A stretch of DNA of 64,000 bases from Nipponacmea schrenckii (Eukaryota > Mollusca > Gastropoda > Lottiidae): assembly GCA_030562195.1 (NCBI GenBank), contig JAUJPP010000005.1, forward strand, positions 7,622,826-7,686,825, written 5' to 3'. The notes beneath the pieces were generated by a model. That model was not told the origin of the DNA and searched no databases. It worked only from the letters and a program-made list of their open reading frames with translations. A program made the translations under genes and the position numbers. Shown here piece by piece: positions 49,305 to 59,543 of this stretch (within the stretch, counting starts at the first letter, position 1; the number at the start of each line of letters is the position of its first letter).

Positions 49305-50390
49305 CAGTTTACAGTTGGATACAAGTTGAATAGTAGTATAGTTGGATACAAGTTGAATAGTAGTATAGTTGGATACTAGTTGAATAGTAGTATAGTTGGA
49401 TACAAGTTGAATAGTAGTATAGTTGGATACAAGTTGAATAGTAGTATAGATTGGATACAAGTTGAATAGTAGTATAGTTGGATACAAGTTGAATAGTAGT
49501 ATAGTTGGATACAAGTTGAATAGTAGTATAGTTGGATACAAGTTGAATAGTAGTATAGTTGGATACAAGTTGAATAGTAGTATAGTTGGATACAAGTTGA
49601 ATAGTAGTATAGTTGGATACTTGTTGAATAGTAGTATAGTATAGTCTGATTGGGGAAAGGATACAAGTTGAATAGTAGTATAGTTGGATACAAGTTGAAT
49701 AGTAGTATAGTATAGTCTGATTGGGGAAAGGATACAAGTTGAATAGTAGTATAGTATAGTCTGATTGGGGAAAGGATACAAGTTGAATAGTAGTATAGTT
49801 GGATACAAGTTGAATAGTAGTATAGTTGGATACAAGTTGAATAGTAGTATAGTATAGTCTGATTGGGGAAAGGATACAAGTTGAATAGTACTATAGTATA
49901 GTCTGATTGGGGAAAGGATACAAGTTGAATAGTAGTATAGTATAGTCCGATTGGGGAAAGGATACAAGTTGAATAGTAGTATAGTATAGTCCGATTGGGG
50001 AAAGGATACAAGTTGAATAGTAGTATAGTATAGTCCGATTGGGGAACAGGAAAGAGAAGTGGATACAAGTTGAATAGTAGTATAGTATAGTCCGATTGGG
50101 GAAAGGATACAAGTTGAATAGTAGTATAGTATAGTCCGATTGGGGAAAGGATACAAGTTGAATAGTAGTATAGTATAGTCCGATTGGGGAAAGGATACAA
50201 GTTGAATAGTAGTATAGTATAGTCCGATTGGGGAAAGGATACAAGTTGAATAGTAGTATAGTATAGTCTGATTGGGGAAAGGATACAAGTTGAATAGTAG
50301 TATAGTATAGTCTGATTGGGGAAAGGATACAAGTTGAATAGTAGTATAGTTGGATACAAGTTGAATAGTAGTATAGTATAGTCCAATGGG
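49305..50390 (-). repeat. Composite 27/44-bp minisatellite
   Basis: Short unit of 27 bp with GGATACAAGTTGAATAGTAG; long unit of about 44 bp adding TATAGTCTGATTGGGGAAAG. The left third is mainly short units, the middle is mixed, the right is nearly all long, with CTGATT and CCGATT subtypes clustered. Frames of up to 380 codons on the minus strand are artefacts of stop-free units. Confidence 0.95.
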
Positions 50391-50573
50391 GGAAAAATAA
50401 ATCATAGCCCCTGTGTGCATTCCAACAACTAGATATTTTTTTATACAAGTCTTTGATATCTACGTAATTCACAAAGAGAACTGGGCTGAGTGTAAACTTA
50501 AGAGTTCAAATCCAGACGAGAAAAATGGCTAAGAATCATCAGGAGAACAAGAAATATTTTCACAAATACTTAC

Positions 50574-50611
50574 TGAGCATACCGACATTGTGAAACAGGA
50601 AACATATACAT
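50574..50611 (-). CDS. Possible first coding exon of an unrecognised minus-strand gene
   Basis: Read on the minus strand, an ATG at 50611 opens a frame of 12 codons plus 2 nt (MYMFPVSQCRYA) that ends at a near-perfect donor, GCTCA|GTAAGTATT. In-frame TAG and TGA lie just upstream of the ATG, so the frame begins here. A second in-frame ATG lies two codons further on. The two leftover bases CA join the first T of the exon at 44228 to give His and keep the frame open, which is the main reason for linking them. The exon is short and no promoter is recognisable. The donor could be a chance match, or the true start could be the Met inside the next exon. The protein family is not recognised. Confidence 0.3.
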
Positions 50612-50829
50612 AGTTCACTATCCTAGATTCACAATCCAATCATAGACAACAATTTGGTTAGAATTCATTCAGTGAATACCGCTGCTCCTCTCGATACAGT
50701 ATTACATATGTTACTTTATCACATGTGCAGAAACTGCATAATGCATATTTGAATACAAACATATATTCCAATAAAAACAGTGCTATCATATAATCAACAA
50801 CATATAATCCTAGTGATATTCTATTATAT
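50612..50829. other. Possible 5' flank of the minus-strand gene
   Basis: If the ATG at 50611 is real, the 5' UTR or an earlier exon boundary should be here. No clear TATA box, CpG island or acceptor site is seen. Confidence 0.3.
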
Positions 50830-51120
50830 TGTGTGTTGTATATTTGTAAATAATATTTCAAAGTATTTACAATGTAAATATTATTTGACAGTATTTTACA
50901 ACGTAAAAAATATTTGAAAGTATTACCAATATAAATGTCTTTTCAGTATAATTGTTTTTTGAAAGTATTACCGAATAAATAATATTTCAAAGTATTTACA
51001 ATGTAAATAATATTTTAAAGTATGTACAATATAATTTTGTTTTAAGAATAATTGTGTTTTGAAAGTATTACCAATGTAAATAATATTTAAAAGTATTACT
51101 AATATAGGCACTATTGAGGT
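50830..51120 (+). repeat. Degenerate ~35-bp repeat (AATATTTGAAAGTATTACC)
   Basis: About eight diverged copies of AATAATATTTCAAAGTATT with ACAATGTAA. A/T-rich, irregular spacing. Confidence 0.75.
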
Positions 51121-52379
51121 AATTTATCAATATAGACATTGCGTTTGAGATCTAAACATATTACCAACTTGTAATATTGAGGTAAATTTAAATTTAAAAA
51201 ACTGTTCATTATCAAATCCAGGAAAAGTTAAAAACACAATAAAGGTGGACCGAAACGATCACGTTATAATATCAGCGTTAGTTGAAAAATAAAAGACTGT
51301 AATTTCCGTGATCAATATGTTTAATTCTTACTATTTTATGGTATAAATTTTTAACTTGAATTATTTCTAAGAAGAAAAATACCAGTTTCATGACAGATTT
51401 AATTACAAGTTTCACCTCGTATTATTTAAAGGTTTGACTTCAAGGGAGGAAGGTAACCACCTTTCTGATAGTAAAATTATACCCCACTAAATACCAGCCG
51501 GAATTCGGTACTTAATTTATTGGTTAAAAAAATACAGTTTGAAAAAAATTGTATATACTCTTTTTAAAGATACTTTTTTACTGATTTACATGGTGTTTTT
51601 TTTAGATTAAAGGGATTGTCGAGCGTTTTTATAAAACTTTATATATGTATCCTATAAACTGATATTATTGATGTGTTGTTTTATTCAGTCCACTAGTATC
51701 TAAGGTAAGTACTCTAAGATCCTCGCAGACTTGCATACAATATTTAATATTCTTTATAATAGTGGCACCATAAAAAATATCAATCGTATAACAAAATAAC
51801 TAAATAAGCAGACCAAAATGAGAACCTATCACCACCATTTATTCACCTAAACCAATGAAATATCAACGATTCACATCTCTGTAAATATATTTGACTCGCA
51901 TCTTTTCGTTGTATGTGTCTTGATTCGTAACTTTCAAACTTTTTAATTAGATCTCCCTGCGTATAAATCCAAAGTGCATGTTGCTTTGTTTTTTTACCGA
52001 TAATCTTTCTTCAATTAAAATGCTATCATGGTTTTTTTACAAGCTGAACTCTTCAGGGGTGGAGAGCGGTTTTAGCGCGGTTTGGTACTTAAATGACATC
52101 ATTAAGATGTAATTCCAGCGAGAATATAACGTGAAAATAAAGCCAACTGAGTTACTCTACGTCTGAATATTCAATTACAACAAATCGTGGAGTTTGACGA
52201 CGGAGGTATCAGTGTCATGGTTATCTTTATTTTGAATTTATTGGCTGGCGTGATGAGAAACCCAGATGGTGAAAGTTGAAAACTGAATAATCACCATCAA
52301 CAATCTTGAAGGGAATTTTTCAACTTAATCTGATTTTAACATGTATTTCTCTCAGTAAAAACAACCTTCCATTGTTGTC
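51121..52379. other. Unique AT-rich region
   Basis: No exon recognised. TAAAGGGATTGTCGAGCG and ACTTTATATATGTATC at 51609-51650 resemble the 45-bp array unit in a single-copy context. Confidence 0.5.
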
Positions 52380-52625
52380 GAGTACCAGCCAGACCAGACA
52401 GACCAGACATGACTCAGTACAGATCCAGTAAGTTCCAGCCAGATCACCAACCAGTCCAGATGATCAACCAACAGTTACTCCACGCCAGACAGATCAACAA
52501 CAGAGATCCATGCCAGACAGACAGACCAGAGTGTACCATGCCATGATCAGAATTTATGCCTGACCAGCGATCCAGAAGACCCAGACAGTACACAGTTGAC
52601 CAACTGACAGATATGCCATCCAGAT
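52380..52625 (+). repeat. Degenerate CCAGA/GATCCA-rich repeat
   Basis: Repeated CAGCCAGACCAGACAGACC and AGATCAACCAACAG-like words without a fixed period. A Gln-rich frame (ATG at about 52409) is explained by the repeat. Confidence 0.65.
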
Positions 52626-52689
52626 CAACAAATTGTTCTCCAAGCTGACCATCTTTTTCCCAATCTTAACTGACCCTTGTCTAACATGT

Positions 52690-53038
52690 ATCTATCTCAT
52701 AGTTGCTCCCATCCCAACTGATCACATCAAAGTTGCTCCCATCCCAACAGATCACATCAAAGTTGCTCCCATCCCAACTGATCACATCAAACTGTCTCCC
52801 ATCCCAACTGATCACATTAAACTCTCTATTCCCAACTGATCACATCAAAGTTGCTCCCATCCCAACTGATCACATCAAACTGCCCCACATCCCAACTGAT
52901 CACATCAAACTGCTCCCATCCCAACTGATCACATCAAACTGCCCCACATCCCAACTGATCACATCAAACTGCCTCCCATCCCAACTGATCACATCAAACT
53001 GCCCCAAATCCCAACTGATCACATCAAACTGCCCCTCA
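52690..53038 (+). repeat. ~28-30-bp minisatellite, ~12 copies
   Basis: Constant core CCCAACTGATCACATCAAA with a variable linker (GTTGCTCC, CTGTCTCC, CTGCCCCAC). Period drifts between 26 and 30 bp. Confidence 0.94.
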
Positions 53039-54489
53039 TAAAAATAAAAAATACATAAAAATGTTTCAAAATTACTTAAAATAATGGATTATTACTTAGT
53101 CTTATAGATTTATCCGATTAAAGAGAAAGAGAGAGAGAGATTCTGTAGTATAGTTTTGACATCAGGTAAGTCCACTGATAAACAAAGACTCAATTTGGCC
53201 AAAATTTAAATTCTTCATTCATCCTAAATGACAGTGTACCTTTAAAACAGAATAAGATCAAGGTTCAATTTCAGTTTTGTTCAAAAAAAAATTCAAACAT
53301 GGTGGTTAGACAACGACAAAAAAAGTTTTTTTTTTGTCAACATGTAAAAAGATTATTGGTATTTTCGAGTCTAAACATTCAATAATACAAATATTATGTT
53401 TGAAATTTTTTTCTGTCTGACACCATTTAAGTTTATTTTGCTAATATTTTCCCCAATTCTTTTTCCAAGATTTCTAATAGCTGTTAATTGGTCCTGGTAA
53501 CGGACATGAGCTTCATCAAGGCTTCATTTTCTTTTTTTAAGAATTACAAATGGCTGAAGGAAACTTGATTGATATCATGCTGGCCTTTTTTAACCATAAA
53601 TTCAGACCACAATGTCTGTCCGAATTTTATATGGTCTAATTCTCAAGAATGGGTTTACAGAATGGAGTTTTACATCCTTATCATGTGCTTACAAAAGCAG
53701 GGTTGAGACAAAAATTTGAAATGAAATGTCTGAGAAAATATAATGTCTTATTGAAATTTCTGACTATCTCGAACGCCAACTTGAAAATGAACTGAAATGA
53801 ATGGAGTTTTACGTCCTACTCTTCTGCACCTTATGGGCTTATGAAAACAGGGACGCCAACTTGATATCCGATGTACATACAGATTCCATAGAAACATTGT
53901 TATGAATAATAATTCAATAAGTGCCCAAATTAACTTGTTAAATATATTTAGTTCTTATTTCTGTCCAAATATTTTATTTTTTATTTCTGTTTCAAATTTG
54001 CTGAACGATGATAAAACACATCTGAAATTTCTCAAAATTTTATCAAATGACCCTTATTTTTTTAAAAATTGAATTAAAAACAAAAATTTTAAAGTCATTT
54101 GAGCATTAGAGAAGAATATGTAATGAAATTTAACAAAATTCTAACACAAATCATAAAGAGAATTCTTTTTTAATTGCATTTAAACCAGATTAGAAAATAC
54201 TTAAGTTTTGCCGTAATTTTGATGCTGGTATTTTTATGTGCAGTGACGTTGTTAATGGTTGTCCCACAAGAGATAAAAAATAGAATATATTGTTAAACCA
54301 TTATTGTCTACATGTTACCAGCCAATTATAAATTAAATCATACCATATTCTTACTAGTCATTTCAATTACATTACACAATTTTTTACAACCCAAATAAAT
54401 ATTAGAGGTGAGACTATTATAGCTGAGAAAATTGACTATAAAACAAAAAAAAATTATAATTGAGCTAAAATTCTATTTGACAAGCGCTT
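53039..54489. other. AT-rich region with 58-bp satellite relics
   Basis: Lone relics of the 58-bp unit at 53660-53700 and 53795-53850 (GGAGTTTTACGTCCTACTC, TTCTGCACC). (GA) run at 53125-53140. No gene. Confidence 0.6.
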
Positions 54490-54905
54490 TGGTGTCATTT
54501 AATTCTTAGGTTTTAGCTCCAATTGACAGGAGGCTTTAGCTCTATTTGACAAAAGGCTTTAGCTCTATTTGACAAGAGGCATTAGTGTCATTTGCCAGGA
54601 GGCTTAAGCTCTATTTGACAAGAAATTGGGAAATCGAAACCCGGTAATTGAGAATATCTCGGACTCTATTTGACATGAGCTAAAAGTCCATTTGACAACT
54701 CCTTCACAAACACTCTGTTTAACTCTGAAAGGCTCTTATTCCTTTTGACAATATTTCTAATTCCATTTGACAAAACTTGATCAAAAATTTAATAAAATCT
54801 TTCAATCTATTTTCATTTGACAAACATTCAAAAATCAATTTGACAAGTCCATTTGACATTTATTTTCAATTTCTTTTTAAAAAAATCCATTTGACAAGAA
54901 CTTGA
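54490..54905 (+). repeat. Degenerate repeat (GCTCTATTTGACAAGAGGC)
   Basis: About twelve ATTTGACAA-centred words, regular at about 24 bp in 54520-54620 (GGCTTTAGCTCTATTTGACA), then looser. Old array. Confidence 0.75.
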
Positions 54906-55392
54906 ACATGACCTAAGATATAATTTATTTGATGAAGGTTGAAATAGCGTAGCATGTGTGAAGTTAGTAAACTGCTATCAGTATTATTATGTATGAAGTT
55001 ACACCACATATCCAATGTTTGTTTACATTGTATAGCTATTACATCATTTCTGCCACAAACTTGTTAATTGATTCAAGATAATAATGACGAGTCTGGTATT
55101 TTCCATGTCAGTCTTCAAACTTTTGGCTCGTCATTGCCTTAAATTCTTACAGACTTCTAAGGAATTTATCAAATTAAACTCCTTTAAATGCTGGAATTTT
55201 ACAATAAATCAGGCCCTAGACACCTCAGTTATAGACCTTCTGTTTTTGTTTTGATACTTTTTGATTGAAATTGAAATGCCTCTTGCCATCAATGCCTCTA
55301 ATTATAAAACTGTGGACTATAAAATGCCTACTTCTAAAGCCCTATATTACGTATGCCTTAAACAGTTTCTTTCTTAAATGCCTTTCACTCTC
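54906..55392. other. AT-rich spacer
   Basis: GAAATGCCTCTTGCC and related words from about 55270 foreshadow the 32-bp array to the right. No gene. Confidence 0.5.
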
Positions 55393-55570
55393 AAATGAAA
55401 TGAATAGAATTTTACGTCCAACTCTTCTGTAACATGTGCAATGAGGGAAATTTTGCCAGTCAAGGAATCCTAAATATGCCTGTAGCACACTGGGCCTCGG
55501 TTTATTGTCATATCGTAACCACAAGACACTTTTCCATCTCTGCCCATGGAGGGCGAAACCGGGTTGAAAA
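55393..55570 (-). mobile_element. SINE-like element, family 2, with its 58-bp-type end
   Basis: From left: TGAAATGAATAGAATTTTAC, GTCCAACTCTTCTGT (the 58-bp satellite core), CAATGAGGGAAATTTTGCC (the 66/40-bp core), CCTGTAGCACACTGGGCC, TCGGTTTATTGTCATATCG, then GGGCGAAACCGGGTT. This single copy joins the two satellite seed segments in one element. Confidence 0.8.
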
Positions 55571-55579
55571 ATCCGAAAA

Positions 55580-55796
55580 AACCTTTATGCCTAAACTATA
55601 AATGCCTTAAATTTGAAATGCCTCTGACTAAGAATGCCTTAAATTTGAAATGCCTCTAAGAATGCCTTAAATTTGAAATGCCTCTGACTATAAATGCCTT
55701 AAATTTGAAATGCCTCTGACTATAAATGCCTTAAATTTGAAATGCCTGACTATATATGCCTTAAATTTGAAATGCCTCTGACTATAAATGCCTTAA
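55580..55796 (+). repeat. 32-bp minisatellite, left part of a split array
   Basis: Unit GAAATGCCTCTGACTATAAA plus TGCCTTAAATTT. The last unit stops at CCTTAA, where a 484-bp element is inserted. Confidence 0.93.
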
Positions 55797-56280
55797 AGGG
55801 GCACAGGCTTGATTTGGTTTGGACAATCATCCGACAGCCTCAAACACATGAAATCTTTTGTTAAGTTAATCAGACATAGTCTACAGAGCTTACCTTTGCA
55901 ATTTGAGCCTTCAAATCCATGGGTATACATATTAATCCGTGTTTGAAAATCATAATGTCTTAAGATATTATGAACGTCCCGTCATATTGGAAAATGAAAG
56001 AGTTATAAATAGACTACTGCGCAGGCCCACACTGATAAAACAAAAAGAAAGTACATGTAATAACAATTGTAGATTTTGTCAAATGCATCACAATTTTAAA
56101 AGACTGACTGAAGACCAAGCCGTCGTAACAGCACGGAAAAAAAATCAAAAGTGAAATGGCCTGTTTGAGGTATATCTCAAAGTATTTTGCGATCTTCTTA
56201 GAGCTTAAAAGTTTTTCTGAGAGCCCTGTTTAAATGTAAATAGGCCCAAAACGATCACTAAAAATCAAGATTGTGCCGCT
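55797..56280. mobile_element. 484-bp inverted-repeat element with TTAA target duplication
   Basis: The left end AGGGGCACAGGCTTGAT (55797-55813) and the right end ATCAAGATTGTGCCGCT (56264-56280) are inverted repeats with 14 of 17 bases paired. TTAA flanks both sides (55793-55796; 56281-56284), and removing the element with one TTAA restores a normal 32-bp unit. TTAA duplication is the hallmark of piggyBac-type insertion, but no transposase is present, so this would be a non-autonomous copy. A 71-codon frame inside (55939-56154, Cys/His-rich CNNNCRFCQMHH) starts at GTG and has no ATG. Confidence 0.88.
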
Positions 56281-56410
56281 TTAAATTTGAAATGCCTCGG
56301 ACTATAAATGCCTTAAATTTGAAATGCCGGACTATAAATGCCTTAAATTTGAAATGCCGGACTATAAATGCCTTAAATTTGAAATGCCTCTGACTATAAA
56401 TGCCTCGAAG
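56281..56410 (+). repeat. 32-bp minisatellite, right part of the split array
   Basis: Continues the phase of the left part after the element. It includes shorter GAAATGCCGGACTATAAAT units not seen on the left. Confidence 0.92.
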
Positions 56411-56975
56411 TAAAATTGACTTGAAACAATGTGGAACAATAATATTTAGGCTGTGAGCAGGAAGTTTTATTGGTTCGTATCGACCGTATGAACAATGTTA
56501 AATGAGAGATAATTCAATATTATTTAAGCAGGTTTTAAAACACATGTCAATATTAGACGTATTTACGTTTCGTTAAAATTTCATAATTTCTGACGTAGAC
56601 CCCATTTTAATTGTTTAAAGCAGGTCTAGCAATCGCTAAAATAGCAACAATCATTAGAATGAATTGATTGGCTCAACTCTTTAATAAACTGTCGCAAATT
56701 GATCATATTGATTCTATTTATCATCGAGGTAGATTTTAAAGGGATTTGAAAAGTTTTTACTACAATTTGAATATTGATATTTTAAGCATTGATTCACCAT
56801 TTTTAGGGTTGATTTGGGTCTTGAATATATGTTGATAGGCTTCAGAAATACAAGGAAATTCAAATGCTGTGGTCGGAAGAAGTAAATTGGCCTTGCTAGA
56901 AACACCTGTAAATCCTTTTAAAATGATGCCACAACTTGGCATTGGCATGAAACTTCACTGACATTTGGTTTCAAA
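56411..56975. other. AT-rich spacer
   Basis: No gene or repeat recognised; the 62-63-codon minus frames at 56714-56948 are unsupported. Confidence 0.5.
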
Positions 56976-57290
56976 AAAGAAAGAAAGAAAAGAAAGAAAA
57001 AAATATATTTTACAAGGATAATAACTTAGGTTCACAAGTCCACCATGACAGGGATCCTTTCTACCAGCTGGTCCTTGACCAAACCTCTTGGCATTGATCT
57101 TTCCTGGATTATCCGTACCCATTTACAGTTGGGTGGACTGGAATTATGAGTGAAGAGGACTTATTCAAGGTCATTGAACTTTCACACTCTGATCAAGATT
57201 AGAACTTGCGCCTGACATTTTCGTATCCAAGCAAATAATGTCATGAAGTAAAGAACCAACACTCTAACTGACTGTGATATAGAACCCCTA
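56976..57290 (-). mobile_element. tRNA-derived SINE, family 1, full-length
   Basis: Begins on the plus strand with a (GAAA) tail (56976-57005), then the conserved body (GGATCCTTTCTACCAGCTGG, GGCATTGATCTTTCCTGG, CAGTTGGGTGGACTGG), a variable linker, and a tRNA-like head read on the minus strand: CAGTCAGTTAGAGTGTTGG (A-box region) and AAGTTCTAATCTTGA (B-box-like). Same organisation as the 37.1-kb copy. The GAAA tail is consistent with the retrotransposed 3' end. Confidence 0.82.
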
Positions 57291-58097
57291 AATACTTTCT
57301 GTGTCGTTAGTTTAATGCTGTTTATCTAACGACTTAAATTCTTCAATCGGAATATTCCTGATAATCCGAAAGAGATAAGTCAGTTTAAAGCTTTTCAAAA
57401 AATCTCAGAAATTTCAAAAAAAATTCCCCACCCAAAAAATCATTTAAAAATTGCTCTAGGCTCGTGTAGAAATTTTGTTCAAAAAATTACAATATCTGAA
57501 TTTATGGCAGTGGGCAATGAGTAAAATATTGTCATGACAAATTTTTTTTCTTTTTCAAATCAGCTTTGGTAATTTTAATTTATACAGCCTGAAGCACACA
57601 TTACCGAGGATTATCACATGAATGAATGAATGAATGAATGACATATATTCAAATCACAAAGAATAAAACAGTACTTGTAAAAACGAAAGTAGATATGACT
57701 GGCAAATACTGCCAAATCAACAACCCTGCTTGTCCTATTAAGTACATATACTTGACAAATATCATCAAAATCATCCACAAAAACAGCTAATTTCTGTTGA
57801 ACGAAAATAAAAAAAAACTCAGAAAAAAATAGAGTTGTTAAAATTTGAAAATGAAAAACATGGGAAGTTGGTGGTATGTTGAAAAGGAGTAATATTGAGA
57901 TCTTGAGTGTTCCTGAAATTGAATTGACTTCTAATTACAAGCACGCTTTCTTTTTGCCTCTTTCACACTTTGTCAATTAAATTATTCATACACTGCCAAA
58001 AATTACTGGCAGTCCCGAGGAGTTGCATATATAGATATAATATTAGTTGTTGTGGGGGAAATGCCGTAACCCTGTGTATGTTTTGTAAATGAATACC
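57291..58097. other. AT-rich region without a gene
   Basis: Short (GAAT) run at 57619-57640. GCAGTGGGCAATGAGTAAAA near 57507 is a relic of the family-2 3' motif. Confidence 0.55.
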
Positions 58098-58400
58098 CTT
58101 GATAAATAAACCAGTTACTATTGGTTACTAGTCACTATTCAACAGACGCACTGGTACAGGTTTAGAGATTAGGGTGGTTGATAAATAAACCAGTTACTAT
58201 TGGTAACTAGTCACTATTCAACAGACGCACTGGTACAGGTTTAGAGATTAGGGTGGTTGATAAATAAACCAGTTACTATTGGTAACTAGTCACTATTCAA
58301 CAGACGCACTGGTACAGGTTTAGAGATTAGGGTGGTTGAAAATAAACCAGTTACTATTGGTAACTAGTCACTATTAAACAGAAGGCACTGGCACAGGCTT
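58098..58400 (+). repeat. 80-bp tandem repeat, ~3.8 copies (long form of the 65-bp unit)
   Basis: GATTAGGGTGGTTGATAAAT, AAACCAGTTACTATTGGTAA and CTAGTCACTATTCAACAGAC, then GCACTGGTACAGGTTTAGA. It is the 39.1-kb unit with about 15 extra bases. Confidence 0.94.
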
Positions 58401-58750
58401 AGTTAGTGATTAGCACATAATCATTGTAAATATACCTATTAAAAACTCTACTATTTAATATTTGTGGTTAAAGAAATGTTACTGATTGTCTTCACAAACA
58501 GATAACTTACAGTTTGTTGTACAGAACCATTGTCCTTTAAGATCTACTCATAGATTTCACCTACATTCAACGTTCAAGATAATATTCATGTGCACGAATA
58601 ATATTATTGTTCCGAGATGGATCTATAGAGATTACCTAACCATTTGTGAAGTCATTGTGGTATCTATATTCTTGCAAGAATAATTAACATTTATTGTCTA
58701 GTAATTCTTTGTTTTACAGTTTTAACTCATAGAGTCAATACTTCCTTACA
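58401..58750. other. Spacer without recognised features
   Basis: The 65-codon plus frame at 58486 has no support. AATAATATTCATGTGCA occurs twice (about 58580 and 58749). Confidence 0.5.
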
Positions 58751-58754
58751 AATA

Positions 58755-59105
58755 ATATTCATGTGCAGTTATTAGCCGAGATGATACAGTATAGGGTTAC
58801 CAGGGTCCAGGGTTCAATCCTGGAATAGGTTCATCATGATATCTTTGTTTTTTCAATTGGTTTCCCCTTGTCAGTGATACAGGTCGTAGGGGCTGACACA
58901 GAGCGTCTAGTTCGGATGGAACAATAAACCGAGGCCTTGTGTGCTACAGGCTGTGTGTTAAAGATCCCTCAACAGTTGGAAATCTGAATAAGTTGGCTAA
59001 TGCTGCTTTCCTCTCAAAATTTTCCTCATTCTACACAATCAGACGTTCCCCATCTTTAATAGCCCATTAAATGCAGAAATTTAGGATGTAATACTCCATT
59101 CATCA
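58755..59105 (+). mobile_element. SINE-like element, family 2, longest copy
   Basis: The head has TAGCCGAGATGA (A-box-like, 58772-58783) and a very good tRNA T-arm CCAGGGTTCAATCCTGG (B box, 58807-58823). The body has CCCTTGTCAGTGATACAGG, CAATAAACCGAGGCCTTGTG, CTACAGGCTGTGTG and GATCCCTCAACAGTTGG. The 3' region has CAAAATTTTCCTCATT and then TAGGATGTAATACTCCATTC, i.e. both satellite seed segments in order. RNA polymerase III-type promoter structure is inferred from the boxes. Confidence 0.75.
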
Positions 59106-59543
59106 GGTCAAATTGTCAATCATTTGCTGGTTGAACAGTTGACAATAACACCATCCCAGTACGGAGTTTTTCTGATAGATTAAAATCAATCTACTCCCAC
59201 AGGGAGGCAGGAAAATACAAATTCTACAAAATATCGGAATTTAATCTAAAAAAAAAAAGGAATCCATATAAGGAGTTGCAGGAACTCTTTCAAAAATTCT
59301 GCAACAAACATCATGTAATATTGTAACGTTTTATCAGTAATGCATAAAGAGCTTAGGAAAGGATTAAAGTATCAAGTTAATCCTTAATCGGTTTAATCCC
59401 CTACAACAAGGCAGGGAGAAGCCAAGATGTGAGGAAACCGTTAAATTCCAGTGCAGCTATTACATGACATCAATCTATACACAATCTAAACACTGAGTCA
59501 CACTCCACATACTGAAATATAGCTCGAATAACTTAATCACCAC
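59106..59543. other. Spacer without recognised features
   Basis: No exon or repeat recognised. Confidence 0.5.

Noticed and set aside
49278..50472. Tyr/Thr/Ile-rich frames up to 380 codons on the minus strand
   Set aside because: Several frames are open simultaneously over stop-free 27/44-bp units; no non-repeat coding sequence flanks them.
52409..52550. Gln/Asp/Arg-rich frame in the CCAGA region
   Set aside because: Explained by degenerate CCAGACAGA repetition; no splice signals flank it.
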